Source of the DNA: Gavia stellata
Lineage: Eukaryota > Chordata > Aves > Gaviiformes > Gaviidae
Direction: 5' to 3'
DNA: 64,000 bases
Assembly: GCF_030936135.1 (NCBI RefSeq)
Contig: NC_082600.1
Coordinates: forward strand, 6,576,821 to 6,640,820
This document shows positions 51,301-61,396 of the stretch, in pieces. The translations under genes and the position numbers were made by a program. Below the pieces are notes generated by a model, which was not told the DNA's origin, ran no database searches, and saw only the letters and a program-made list of their open reading frames with translations. The stretch's first letter is position 1. Each line of letters opens with the position of its first letter.

Positions 51301-52167
51301 CCATGTGGAAATGCTTACAGCAAGGCTATTTGCACTCCCCATTTTCTTCTGCATTGTAGCAGATAGAGCTAGGAAATACCAAAGATGAAGAGACAACCGT
51401 ACTCATTCTCAGCTTCCTGTGCCATGACCAGAAACACCTTTCCCTCGGCCAGGCTACCTGTTTCACTTCTGCAGCATCTTCTGAAAGTAAACCCTGACTA
51501 TGCTACCCCCCTTGTAGTGATTAGGGCTTCTTTTTTTTCTCCCAACAGATTATTTCAGACCTTGCCGTATTGTTCCTTTGTGCTATCTGTGACACTGTTA
51601 TAAGTAGCAACCACACCCATTCATTTCAGAGAGCCTCATTTTTCCTGCCATGCCACACATCATTGTAGATGAGCACAGACCCACCGAAAGCTGAATCAAC
51701 AGGAAGCAAGACCCCAAGGAATCAGGACAATGCAGGATGGGGACTGTTAACAGCTAACGCACAAGGTTTCGTCAAACTACACAAGCTGTACTTACCATCA
51801 CTGTGACCTGCCTGCTCAGACTGGAGAGTGGGTTTGGGGTTTGCTAAAATCATCTAAATGACCACATCATTAGGAATGCAGTCATAGTTATCTGTGTAGC
51901 AAGGCTGAGTAGGAAACAACATCTGATGGGGAAACAGGAGGGAGAAAGGGCTTCCGCAGGGCTGGCACTTACTTTCATAAACTGCTCCATCTCTGCCACT
52001 GTGAGGTGGGTGAAGTTCTGCAGAAAAGCCTCCTTCATCTGGGCAGCTGCTATTTTCTCCTGCTTCTCAGCAGTCCTCTCCAGTGCCTGGAACACAGCTG
52101 CACCCACCAGCAGGTAGACGAAGTAGCCCCCCACCAGCAAACCCGTCTGCAGCTTGCCACTGCACAT
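42008..52167 (-). CDS. KCNK16: Two-pore-domain K+ channel, TALK type (KCNK16-like), five exons
   Basis: Two-pore-domain channels pass background K+ current as plasma-membrane dimers. TALK members open at alkaline external pH, and human TALK-1 is known from pancreas and gut. Joining the exons 51,973-52,167, 49,854-49,974, 47,624-47,790, 45,878-46,046 and 42,008-42,366 gives 336 residues, close to the human proteins (309 and 332). Seen in order: TM1 (about 10-30), a long cap loop with three N-glycosylation sequons (N51, N66, N80), pore 1 with TIGYG (104-108), TM2 (about 116-138), TM3 (about 166-188), pore 2 with TIGFG (209-213), TM4 (about 231-251) and an 85-residue tail. The words 'NWDF.NSFFFAGTVV' and 'STIGFGDYVVG' favour KCNK16 over KCNK17. 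Arg230 aligns with the pH-sensing Arg/Lys before TM4 in TASK-2/TALK channels. The cap lacks the usual cysteine (His54). The start is the first ATG in its frame and has G at -3. Confidence 0.93.
42367..45877 (-). other. KCNK16-like intron 4
   Basis: The 3,511-base intron between the pore-2 exon and the TM4 exon is bounded by gtaagg and cag. It is AT-rich. Short open frames inside it (for example 42,508-42,798 minus and 45,042-45,338 on both strands) have no recognisable content. No transposon was recognised. Confidence 0.85.
45878..46046 (-). CDS. KCNK16: KCNK16-like exon 4 (TM3, pore 2)
   Basis: The acceptor 'ctttctttttcag' is phase 0 in, and the donor GTAG|gtaagg is phase 1 out. It encodes TM3 ('FLTLLFFLATGILVFLFLP'), the short outer loop 'ITEGWSYSEG' and the second pore helix with filter T-I-G-F-G, then 'DYVV'. 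This is the most conserved exon of the family, and the wording matches the TALK branch. Confidence 0.95.
46047..47623 (-). other. KCNK16-like intron 3
   Basis: The 1,577-base intron is bounded by gtaatt and cag. A small local duplication of the words 'cacctgctttttacagcttttt' type lies at about 47,211-47,246 on the plus strand (gctttttacagc, gctttttacaga and gctttttgctg). Nothing else was recognised. Confidence 0.85.
47624..47790 (-). CDS. KCNK16: KCNK16-like exon 3 (filter 1, TM2)
   Basis: The acceptor is 'cttttttcatag', phase 1 in, and the donor AAG|gtaatt is phase 0 out. It completes the filter as G-Y-G followed by 'TLRPKTAGGQIFCVFFALFG' and TM2 ('GIPLNIVFLHRVG'). The linker 'LCKKLGKFLYEKGMRK' is basic and cytosolic. 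The residue just after GYG is Thr109, where human TALK proteins have Asn. Confidence 0.94.
47791..49853 (-). other. KCNK16-like intron 2
   Basis: The 2,063-base intron splits the first glycine codon of the TIGYG filter. The 142-codon plus-strand open frame at 47,793-48,221 lies almost wholly in this intron, opposite its 5'... acceptor end, and has no recognisable content. No repeat was recognised. Confidence 0.85.
49854..49974 (-). CDS. KCNK16: KCNK16-like exon 2 (pore 1)
   Basis: The acceptor is 'ctttccctcccag' and the donor is G|gtaggt, with phase 0 in and phase 1 out. It encodes 40 residues plus the first base of a glycine codon. These cover the second cap helix with sequons NLT (66) and NES (80), then the first pore helix ending S-T-I. 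The intron that follows splits the first glycine codon of the filter, an intron position typical of two-pore-domain channel genes. Confidence 0.94.
50695..50805 (+). mobile_element. Probable very old CR1 3' end
   Basis: The sequence runs 'gggggtttgactagatg', then 'ctcccaagcccctccagccc', then a 'tatcatctatcatg' tail. This is the layout of a CR1 3' UTR (the 'gactagatgacc…ccttccaaccc…tatgat' pattern) with many changes. Only about 110 bases are recognisable. Its sense strand is opposite to the host gene. Confidence 0.5.
50841..50886. repeat. A/T-rich inverted repeat
   Basis: 'ttaa' plus a T run, then 'aaagtt', then a 16-base A run plus 'ttaa'. The outer 14 bases (50,841-50,854) are complementary to 50,867-50,880, so single strands could form a hairpin. 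It lies just downstream of the CR1 remnant and may be simple-sequence growth. Confidence 0.75.
51973..52167 (-). CDS. KCNK16: KCNK16-like exon 1 (residues 1-65)
   Basis: It encodes the short cytosolic N-terminus, TM1 ('GGYFVYLLVGAAVFQALE') and the first half of the extracellular cap. It ends at a strong donor (AAA|gtaagt) in phase 0. The frame is open upstream of the ATG for a short way (…PPKV), but no earlier in-frame ATG occurs before a stop. The cap helix carries 'NFTHL', where human TALK-1 has 'NYTCL' and TALK-2 'NFTCL'. An upstream noncoding exon is possible. Confidence 0.92.
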
Positions 52168-52932
52168 GACCTTCGGTGGGATAACGCAAGGGACGGGGAG
52201 TGAAAGGTGGTGATTGGTAAATCCCTCGCACTCCTGGGATGTCTCCCCCAGGCAGGAAGAACCCTCCTAGCTCCTGTTTCCACTGGGATCCTGCGATGAC
52301 AGGGACAGCGAGCTGTCAAATACATTCATGGGGAAGTTGGTGAAAAAAACCCTAACCAAACCCAACCCGCCCCCAAAAAAACTTTCCACTCTCTGGGCTG
52401 CATGTTGTTTAGGGATTTCCTCTTGTCTGTGAAACTCTGCCTTGCTGAGTTCTCAGGAAAAGTGGGTCAGGATGTGAGGAGCTGGCAGGTGTCCATCTCT
52501 TGCTCAAGAGGCTCTGGGGACAGGTGAGGATAGCCTGCAAAGGGCCCACAGGGGATCTTGCTTGGAAAAACATTATTTTCCCTCCTCTGCCTCCTGCTAA
52601 CCCCGAGAACTGGACTCCAGGGCAAGCCCCAATGACCCCGGAAGCCCCTTCGTGCCCTGTGTTCACGGGCAGCTTCAGGGAAATGCAGCTGGGCTGCTCT
52701 CCTGGGCTTCACTTGTCTGCTTACAGCACAGGGCAGGGACATGCAGCCCTACATGACCACAACAGCTCACAGAAAAACCTTGGAAATAGAGGCAAACAGC
52801 TGCAGGTTGCATGTGTGCTAGGCCTGGACAGGTTCTTCTGCCAACATTTCCTAAGCAGTGTATCAAAGAGAGGACATCACAGTGTCACTGGGTGCACAGT
52901 TAGATGGATAAGGAAATGGTTATGCCATCAGA
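52168..52932 (-). promoter_or_regulatory. Upstream region and likely promoter of the channel gene
   Basis: This is the 5' flank of the channel gene on the minus strand. I see no TATA box. A CCAAT word on the sense strand lies at 52,213-52,217, about 46 bases before the ATG, probably too close to act as a classic upstream box unless the 5' UTR is very short. The region is moderately GC-rich with few CpG, so it is not an obvious CpG island. Overlapping open frames at 52,409-52,997 on both strands have no recognisable content. The transcription start cannot be placed. Confidence 0.3.
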
Positions 52933-53036
52933 TTCATAGAATCATAGAATCGTTTAGGTTGGAAAAGATCTTTATGATTATCAGGTCCAAACGTTAACCT
53001 AACACTACCAAGGCCACCACTAAAGCATGTCCCGAA
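52933..53036 (-). mobile_element. Short inverted CR1 3' end
   Basis: It starts with the reversed CR1 tail 'ttcatagaatcatagaatcg' and continues as the reverse complement of the CR1 3' UTR ('ggttggaaaagatcttta…', '…accactaaagcatgtcccg'). It is cut at about 53,036, where LTR sequence begins. It is more diverged from the sense CR1 to its right than the equivalent pair at 30 kb. Confidence 0.85.
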
Positions 53037-53306
53037 GTGGCTAGGATAGAGTTAATTTTCTTCATAGCAGCTCATATGCTGCTGTGTTTTAGATTTTTGA
53101 TCCAAACAGTACTGATAACACATTAATGTTCTAGCTTTTACTGAAGAGTGTTTGCATAGCATCAAGGCTTTCTCTGTTTCACACTCTGCCCCTCTAGTAA
53201 ATAGACGGGGGGGGGGGCGCAATATGTTAGGAGGGGACACAACGAGGCAGATTATCTGAACTAACCAAAGAGATACACCATATCGTATAACATCATGCTC
53301 AGCATG
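53037..53306 (+). mobile_element. Truncated LTR (same family as the one at 61.1 kb)
   Basis: It aligns by eye with the first part of the LTR at 61,138-61,732: 'ggctaggatagagttaattttcttcatag' matches 'ggctagggtagagctaattttcttcatag'. Similarity continues to 'catgctcagcat' at about 53,300, just before the point where the other copy has its TATA box. The first few bases and the whole second half are missing. The CRE-like palindrome of the sister copy is broken here ('taacatca'). An 11-base G run lies at 53,207-53,217. The copy is inert. Confidence 0.85.
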
Positions 53307-54325
53307 ATGGCCCAAAGAGTGGTGGTGTATGGAATTAAATTCAGTTGGTAGCTGGTCACAAGTGGTGTTCCCCAGGGCTCAGTATTGGGGCCAGTTCTGT
53401 TCAATATCTTTATTGATGATCTGGATAGGGGATCAAGTGCCTGCTCAGTAAGTTTGCAGATGACAGCAAGTTGGGTGGGAGTGTTGATCTGCTTGAGGGT
53501 AGGAAGGCTCTACAGAGGGATCTGGACAGGCTGGATTGATGGACCGAGGCCAAATGTATGAGGTTCAACAAGGTTTAGTGCTGGGTCCTGCACTTTGGTC
53601 ACAACAACCCCATGCAATGTTATAGGCTTGGGGAAGAGTGGCTGGAAGGCTGCCTGGCAGAAAAGGACCTGGGGGTGTTGGTTGATGGCTGGTGATGTGC
53701 TCAGGTGGCCAAGAAGGCCAATAGCATCCTGGCCTGTATCAGAAACAGTGTGGCCAGCAGGAGTAGGGAAGTGATTGTACCTTTGTACTCGGCACTGGTG
53801 AGGCTGCACCTTGAATACTGTGTTCAGTTTTGGGCCCCTCACTACATGAAAGACATTGAGGTGCTGGAGTGTGTCCAAAGAAAAGCAGCGAAACTGGTGA
53901 AGGGTCTGGAGCACAAGTCTTATGAGGAGTGGCCGAGGGAACGGGGGTTTTTTAGTATGGAGAACAGGAGGCTGAGCGGAAACGTTATTGTTCTCTACAG
54001 CTACCTGAAAAGAGGCTGTGGAGAGGTGGGTGTCGATCTCTTTTCCCACATAACAAGTGATAGGACAAGAGGAAACGGCCTTAAGTTTCACCAGGGGAGG
54101 CTTAGATTGGATATTAGGAAAAATTTCTTCACTGAAAGGGTTGTCAGACATTGGAACAGGCTGCCCAGGGAAGTGGTTGAGGCACCATCCCTGGAGGTAT
54201 TTAAAAGATGTGTAGATGTGGCACCCAGGGACATGGTTTAGTGGTAAAGTTGGCAGTGTGAGGTTTGCGGTTCGACTCGGTGATCTTAAGGGTCTTATCC
54301 AACCTATGATTCCATGTTACCTACA
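53307..54325 (+). mobile_element. CR1 LINE, 5'-truncated, decayed
   Basis: The start carries the reverse-transcriptase core region in sense ('ggtgttccccagggctcagt', the codons around the QGS/SVLGP motif). It continues through '[10 protein letters not shown]', the late RT region and the 3' UTR to a degraded tail near 54,300-54,320. The frame is broken in the middle: a short deletion near 53,690 and stop codons split it. The last 178 codons (53,705-54,241) stay open and end with the CR1 C-terminal block '[19 protein letters not shown]'. It is longer but older than the copy at 30 kb. Confidence 0.93.
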
Positions 54326-54421
54326 GTAATGTAGCCTCTACTGATTTCAGCGGGATGGTTCCCATGCATTGGGAACTCACTTAAATTTAAGTGTCAGAGC
54401 TTGTTCCCATCAGCTTCAAAA

Positions 54422-54461
54422 AGAAGCTGCCGCTTCTTCTCAGAAGCTGCCACTTCTTCTC
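54422..54461. repeat. Two tandem copies of a 20-base unit
   Basis: Two units of 'agaagctgcc[g/a]cttcttctc' sit head to tail, followed by a partial third ('agctgccac' then 'gagaagaa'). Each unit has short complementary ends (agaag and cttct), so the array can also fold. Confidence 0.85.
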
Positions 54462-54479
54462 AGCTGCCACTGAGAAGAA

Positions 54480-57400
54480 TTTGTAGGGTGGGAAAGCAAA
54501 GTCCTTGAATGAAGATATTGACTTCAGAACAGATAGAAGAGACCTTAGATTTTCCAGCACTTTCATATGCTTTGTGCAGAATTTCTTTGTTATTTCAGCA
54601 GATGTCCTACTTTAATCATGAGAAAACACTGAAGCAAATCAGCCTTTGAAGAAGCATTTAAAATGTGCCACCTATGCTGCTCTACAAGCCTTTGTGTTTT
54701 TATTGAGTTTGAAAACACAAGAAAAGGCAGAGACTATGGGATTACCATTGCAGAACTGGTGTAAACATGAAGTGGCAGATGGCTTCTCTCTGTCAAGTGC
54801 AGGTTGTCCTTTCACACATAAATCTGTTTGACCTCAGATGAAAACAGGAAAACTATGAATGGAGGTAAGTAGCTTTGCAAATCCTTAAAAGTTTAAAGAT
54901 ATTCTTTGGATTTACTGGAAAAGGGTTTGTAGAAACAGGATGTGTCATGTTTCCTTTCACTTCTTTTGAAGCTACAGGGTGTCGAAGGTGTGTTTCTTCC
55001 TCAGATTTAGACTATATCTATACAAATAATGACACCTATGGCTTCACCCTTTTCTGTCTCTCAGACAAGAGAAATCCCTTTACATGTACAAATGCAGCAT
55101 TTCCTCGTCTGCACAGCAGACATGAAAATAATACAGGTGGATTCTTTCCTCAATACATCTCAGGGAAAATGGATGGAAAACAATGAAACTCATGGAAGAT
55201 GGTGAGAACTTTGATACTGACTTCAGTTGCAGCAGGGTGGGTAAGGTGCTAGGAAACCTCATCTTTCTCATGCTGTCTCCTCTGAAGTGTATATATACTA
55301 AGCTGGGTTTCCCTCTAGCCCCATCTCCAAGATAGCAGGTTTGCTATTTGTGCATGCATCTCCAGAAGCCCTTGACTGCAAGGAAGCATTCAGAAGATTG
55401 GTGACCTTTGTTTTCCTCTAGCTCTGCAACAGGGAATACACATCTTTTCTCAGTCTGTTTCTTCATATCTGCCTGCGAATCTTTAGTAATCACTACAGAT
55501 TGTTCTGACATGAGAGGAGTGTCCCATCAGACAGCATCTTTTTCATACTTGGGTTGACACTTGCAGAAGGAAAGAGGGAAAGAAAGCACAGTATCTTTTC
55601 ACTACTGGGATCTTCACAAATAAGTTGCTTTGGGGAAAAATCAAAGGGGGAATCCATATTCACTCAGTGGAGTGCTCCACTTGAAGCCATTCCTCATAAA
55701 GGTAAGAATAATTTCCGTTAGCTGTGACTGTGTTCCTCTCCTTATTTTGCCTAGATTAAAAGCTGCAAAACACGCTCTTGGTGGAGGCTGCTGGAGGTGT
55801 GCCAATTGTTGTAGCTACTGAGTGAGAGTCACTGAGAGAAGAGGGATCTGGGCTGAGCCAAAGCGCCATCACTGACTCCGTCCCACCCCAGGGATCTGCA
55901 CACTGGGTTAGCCTGATGTCACTCACCCCAGTCATGAAACTAAGCATTTCCTAAGTGCTGGGAGCTGCTGTAGGTACAACATCCTCATCCAAGGGCTGAT
56001 GCTGGCAACTCACATCTGCTTCATAATCAGGGTGATAACCTGTCTAGATAGCTGGGAAGGCAAATGGGGACAGTCTATCTGATGAACTAGCAGCCATTAT
56101 CCCCCACCTAGATGCAAGTTAATACAACCCTCCTAGATGCTAGTTAATCAAAATAAATCACTGGTGAGGGCAGTTCTTCTCTCACATTCCCCAAGACCTT
56201 GGGCCAGATGGTCTAACAGACCTATTCAATGCCCCTCGTTCCTCAAGGAGCTGAAGAAGAGGATGTAATGCCTCATCACTGTAGTTTTCAGTTGTGGGAA
56301 ACCAACAGATCCAGCTATCAAGCAGTAACGCTTCTCCACAACTCATAAATTGACAGGAGGACTTCCGCTGGCCCAGTTCAGCCTCCCCTTGGGACTGCCC
56401 CACTGCCACTGAATCTGTGCTTGCAGTTACAGCAACAACAGGACCTATTAGGGTGCAGGAGGCTGTGAGTGGGTTGGGGTGTCGTTTCCTAGCAAGGACT
56501 TGCAGCAGAACCTAGGTATCACAGCACTGTGGACACTTGTGCCAGGGTGCAGGGAGGGCCGGCAGCTTCCTCAGGGCCCGAGGGTCAGGAGCTGAGTGTG
56601 CTAACACCAAGGCCTGTCCCACCACTCCCATCCAGGGAACAGAGCAGGCCTGGAGACCCTCAGCAGGATCAATCATGCCTGCAGATCATCAAGCAGGATC
56701 ATGTTGGTGAGGCAGGATGATCTGCAGCTCAGAGTCAAGTCCAGGGATGGCCGGACAGGTCTGTGGGGACGGGGCCAGGCCGAGGACAGACTGGGATGTT
56801 GGCCCAATGGTGGGCCTGGCTCGTTGGGGCCCATGGCTAGGCCAGGCAAGGCTGGGGGAAACTGACAACCTGCAGTGTCACTGGGACAGGACTGACAGCC
56901 CTGGTTTAGGCTGGAGGGGGGTCCTGGGCCATGGACAGGGTGGAGAGAAGCCCTGGGGGGCTGGTCAGGGCCCTGGCAACCATGGAGGCAGCGTGTCTGG
57001 TAAGGCACTTAATTGATACTTTTTGTTCCAAAGCTAGGAGAGACCCATGATGCAGTTATGGGACCAGGGAAAGAGAAGCAATGCAGACTTCTCCCAACTG
57101 CATTATTTGCCCAGTCCATTGCAGGGAAACCCACATAGTGAGATCCGGTGGTAATGGAGGGCAGGGAGCATTTCCTGCCCGTGACATGACACGCTGGGAC
57201 AGGGTTTTCTTACGCTGAGTCCTGCTCTTGCTCCTTCCCACTCCCATCACACCCACAGTCCAGCCATTTCCTTTTTTAAATACGGCGTTAGCTATCTTAC
57301 TGCATCCTTATGTGTTCTGTGTCCTTAGGCAGATTATAGCCTGAAATTAATTCCAGCTTAATGGAAAATGTTATCAGTTGCCATGGAAATGCCTTACCAT

Positions 57401-58191
57401 GTGATTGTGGTTGTACTTCCTGTTGTGCTTAGGGCTAAAACCATTAGATGACCCTCACTTCTACACTTTCTTACAGTTCTCCTATAAATACCTGTTACTC
57501 ATAACTGTGGTCAGAACATTCAGTCTTCTAACATGGGTCATTTTGGTTTTTACGCTGTGATCTTATGCCAGGCTATTAAAGACTTATGCCAAAGCTTTCT
57601 TCAACAGAGATCTTCAGACTTCCTGATTTGTTATTTAAGATCTGCAAAGCCAAATTCCTGCAGATAACTATCAGCTGTCAAGGAAATGGGCTGATTTCCA
57701 TGACTGAAGAAAATGCTAAAGCTGATCACTTGCCTTTGCTAGCTGGCTGACACTTAGATAAGAGCTCTAGTATGCAGGAGGTAAGGGCTGCTGTGCCAGG
57801 CAGCCCAGCATGGAAAACTGCCCAAGTGCTGGGTGATTCCTGGTCACAGTGTTGGCAACTGTAAACAGCAACTCCTTTTGCTCAGTGATATATCTGCCAT
57901 CACTAACAGCTCATCAGGGGACATGTGCTGGCTCTTTCTTTGTTCATCATATACATTAGGGATTCAACTAATGCAGTTTTGTACAAGCTCATCTACGCTG
58001 TTGTCATTATCAAAGAAAAGACTCCCCCCAGCATCAACAGTGCCCCCTCCAACAATCTTTGGACAATGCTTTCATTACTGGTAGCTCTACCTGAAGGCCT
58101 CCAGAGCAATGGAAACACCTGCATTATAAGGTCTTTCACCCACACAACAAGGTCACCAAGGCCATTTGATCCTCACTGTCACAATCGGAGT
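54480..58191. other. Noncoding sequence, no gene recognised
   Basis: No exon was recognised. In human the 3' end of KIF6 lies upstream of KCNK16, but I could not recognise any kinesin exon here. A GC-rich block at about 56,540-57,000 is rich in 'ggccagg' and 'ctggg' words. It contains a perfect 12-base inverted repeat (56,679-56,690 with 56,716-56,727, 25-base loop). Short open frames have no domain I know. Confidence 0.45.
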
Positions 58192-58505
58192 AACATAGAG
58201 AATTTGTGTTGGGAGAGACCTCTGGAGGTCTTTAGTCTAGCCCCCTACTCAAAGCAGGGCCAACACCAAAGTTAGGACATGTCGCTCAGGGTCTTGTCCA
58301 GCTGAACTTTTAAAGATGCCAAAGAAGGAGATTCTCCACCCGTTCTGGCTATCTCTTCCAGGGCTTATCTGCTCTCATGGCATACTTCCCTCGGTGCAAT
58401 GTGTGACCATTTCCTTATGTTCTTTCACTGTGCACCTCTCAGAAAAGACAGGCTCTGGGTGGTGGAACACAGCAATTAGATCTCCCTCAGCCTTCCTACT
58501 CGGAG
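58192..58505 (-). mobile_element. Old CR1 LINE 3' fragment, antisense
   Basis: The reverse complement of a CR1 3' region: 'ttgggagagacctctggaggtc', 'ccccctactcaaagcagggcc', 'gctcagggtcttgtccagc' and then 'gatgcc…gagattctccacc'. This is the layout of an older CR1 subfamily than those at 30 and 53 kb. The tail is eroded and the right edge is approximate. Confidence 0.78.
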
Positions 58506-60795
58506 ACATGTGGTGCCAGACAGCTGTGGTGTGGTGCAGCGTATGGCTGTGATCCTGCTACCTGTCGACAGAGCTGCGGCATCAGCCTGTTGCCAAGCCA
58601 GGGCACCCCCGACTTGAAACCAACTGCCCCCAGAGCAGCCTCTGCACACAGACAGGGACAGTATAACCTATGGGATCCTCTCTAGACATTGTGCTGTCCT
58701 TAACCACCTCTGCACCTAGGCACACCTCTTGGCATGCTTGCTCAGGGCCACTGTCATAGCCCGCAGGCTCACATGCAACTGCGACCTGGCTATTACACAG
58801 TGAATAGTGTCAGGCATGGATGAATCTATGTACTGCCTGAAGCACTTCTTTCTTTGCGAGCTTTTCTCATGCTTGTAAGCTTGCAACGTGAGCATCCCTT
58901 GTGCCTACAGACTCTCGGCATTTAAAGGTCTTCACAGTGGCACAGAAAACCAGACAACAACCTTCCTTCTTAGGCAGCCTGCTCCTGACAGTCCTCCTTC
59001 CTTGGCATCTTGGGACTCCCAGGAGCTAGCCCTGGACTGTAGTAATTCCCTTCTTGAGAGGAATCGTGTCTCTGCAGCATGACAGCCAAGGGACTCAGGG
59101 AAAGATGACAACTGGCAGCAAGCTGCCAGTGCTGCCAGGCGGGTCCTGCAGCATGCTCTTGGGCAAGAAACAGCTGCTGGCTGGGGCACTGCTGGGACCC
59201 AGGGGCTGTACTGTGGGTGTTCAGTTGTGCCTGAACACAGCTGGGACAGACATCCTGCAGCATCTGGCTATCTGTGCCAGTTATCCTCTGGGAGTCAGAA
59301 AACAGACTAGTCAAGAAAAGTTTTTAATAATGCTGCTGTGACCAGAGTTGTCAGTGTATCAGGATTTTTACCGAATACAAAAGAGAGAAAATTAAATCTA
59401 GGATACTCTTCTCTCTGAGAAGAGACTGCAGAAGGGTAAGCAAGTCTGAGGAAGTGACAGGAAATTGCCAAAGAGCCTGGAAAACCCGGACCCTCTTGGA
59501 ACGGGAACCAGTTAATGTGATGGCCTGGGTCATTGGCAAGCCTGACTTTGTGGTAACAATCTGTTGGGATGCAGAGGGCTGAGCAGATTGCATTGTCTTC
59601 ATGGAGTCAATCAGTGCTTGTCATTCTTCTTTGTTCCCCGGATTCTCAGCCTTGTCCTTGATCAAAAGAACTTGGCGAGATGAACCTGCTAGGTAAGCAT
59701 TTACATTGGTTCAAAAGCTCAAAGGTACACAAGAGGGAAACAAGCCCCAAGAAACTAGCAACAGGTTCAAGAGGAGAGATCAGCAAAAGATCATTAACTG
59801 TAGCTCAAAGCTTGCTCTTTGAAGCTGGAGGGATGCAAAGCACTAAAAAAGAATACCATGGCTGTATTCAAATGAAAAAATTCACAAGGGGATCTTAAAT
59901 AACATGTTTCTCTTCTTGCATTCATATACCAAAACCATAATGTGCTATAGCTCTTTGAAACACCAAAGATGCATGGTAAATACAGCGTTATTATGGCCAT
60001 TTTCCAATGAAACAAAATTTTGGGGAGAAAGATTAGGCCACAGAATGAAAACCACTGATGTGAAAGATGCAGATAGCATCTCACCTTAATTTTAACTTCA
60101 TTTTCCAAAGATACATCATTAGGTGAGGAAGGTTCTGGTAGCTTTGCGTATCATGGAAGAACTGGCCATGTTCGGCAATGTCTAACTTGAAGACTGGGAG
60201 AAGTCTGGCCTTCTCTAGCACTCGGACATGGACAGTCAGACAGTTCTTTTGATGTGATAATTATCAAAGATCTTGTAAATCTTCGCCCATATACCATCGT
60301 TGGATTTCCACTGGAGGTGTCCCGAATGCAGATACAAGTGCACCTCTTCTGCCACACAGTTGCCGTCAGGCCACTGCTTCTCCTAAATGTGGCATAGACT
60401 GCGCAAGTGCAGGCTTTGAACGGGAGACATCTGAAAAGCTTTCTTAAACCTTGCTGCACGTGTTAAGTCTCCCTCGTTAAGGTGGTGGGAACCTGAGCTT
60501 GCGAGTCATGACAAGGTAAGGTGAACGAGCCTCACACTTGTACAGGAGCCAGAGCATCCACAGCCCAGCTCCACAGTTATGGCACTTGTCCGCTGTGCAA
60601 AGGGCTCCCCACTCCAACAGTATGATACCCACCTCACTGGGGTCGCCCAAGGGCAATGCTGTCGGGCTCCCAGCACTTGGTTTGCGTATGGCCCCCAAGG
60701 AAGCCACTTCAGGCTCCCTGCGGTACACAGGCAATGCGCACAGCTGTGGAGGGTGACAAATTATTCCGATGGTGCCAGCGCAGGAGCACGGACAG
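58506..60795. other. Noncoding sequence, no gene recognised
   Basis: Several open frames of 60-115 codons lie on both strands (for example 58,970-59,314 minus and 60,477-60,734 minus). None continues the ITPRIP-like homology to its right and none resembles a family I know. Minus-strand open frames at 60,151-60,459 look similarly uninformative. Confidence 0.4.
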
Positions 60796-61137
60796 TTATA
60801 GAATCCCTGATTCAGTTACAGAATCATTGCCGGTGCAGAGGGTGCCTAGGACGCTGGGCTCCTGATTTTTCCCCAGCTGTTCCTTGAGGTGGTGGAGGAA
60901 GCACAGCATGTCCTCCACCAGCTGCTCTCTCGTGCAGGTGCACTCTGGCTCCACGTGGAAGCTGGACTTCCTCACCGGCATATCATCCGTGGTGCCCAGC
61001 TTCAGGTGGAAGGCATGCCCACAGCGGGGCTGCAGGTGCACGAGCAGGCTGGAGACAGCATCATCCTCACGGAGACTCCAACCTTCTAAGGCGCTGCCCA
61101 CCCCAATGGCTGGCTTCAGTCGCGGCATGAAACTATT
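60796..61137 (-). pseudogene. ITPRIP-like (ITPRIPL1-type) gene fragment
   Basis: The minus-strand frame reads 'PAIGVGSALEGWSLREDDAV', then 'HAFHLKLGTTDDMPVRKSS', then 'ECTCTREQLVEDMLCFLHH' and '…TLCTG'. This is the word order of the central part of ITPRIP-like proteins, a family linked to the inositol trisphosphate receptor-interacting protein and present in many copies in birds. About 100 codons are recognisable (about 60,823-61,128). The reading stops matching after 'TLCTG' and ends at a stop near 60,796. On its upstream side it is cut by the LTR at 61,138, which supplies the apparent first residues of the 126-codon open frame. Both ends of the gene are missing. It is a dead remnant, and being single-frame it could be a retrocopy. 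Confidence 0.8.
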
Positions 61138-61396
61138 TGTGCTGGTTTTGGCTAGGGTAGAGCTAATTTTCTTCATAGTAGCTCGTATGGGGCTGTGTTT
61201 TGGATTTTTGCTGGAAACAGTGTTGATAAAGCAGGGATGTTTTAGTTACTGCTGAGCAGTGCTTACACAGAGTCGAGGCCTTTTCTGCTTCTCACACCGC
61301 CCCGCCAGTGAGTGGGCTGGGGGTGCACAGAAAGTTGGGAGGGGACACAGCTGGGACAGCTGACCCCAACTGACCAAAGGGACATTCCATACCATA

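Larger units (their letters stand above)
49975..51972 (-). other. KCNK16-like intron 1
   Basis: The 1,998-base intron is bounded by gtaagt and cag. It holds the remnant of a CR1 3' end at about 50,695-50,805 and an A/T-rich inverted repeat at 50,841-50,886, both listed separately. Confidence 0.85.

Noticed and set aside
53052-53315. An 87-codon minus-strand open frame
   Set aside because: It is the antisense of the truncated LTR.
54241-54290. tRNA-like B box (a 'ggttcgact' word) after a 'gtggt' start
   Set aside because: It lies inside the CR1 3' UTR, where related copies have 'ggttggact' at the same place. No cloverleaf can be drawn around it.
60151-60734. Continuation of the ITPRIP-like gene to the left
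   Set aside because: I read the minus-strand frames past the 'TLCTG' word and found no match to the expected following part of the family, so the remnant is taken to end near 60,820.
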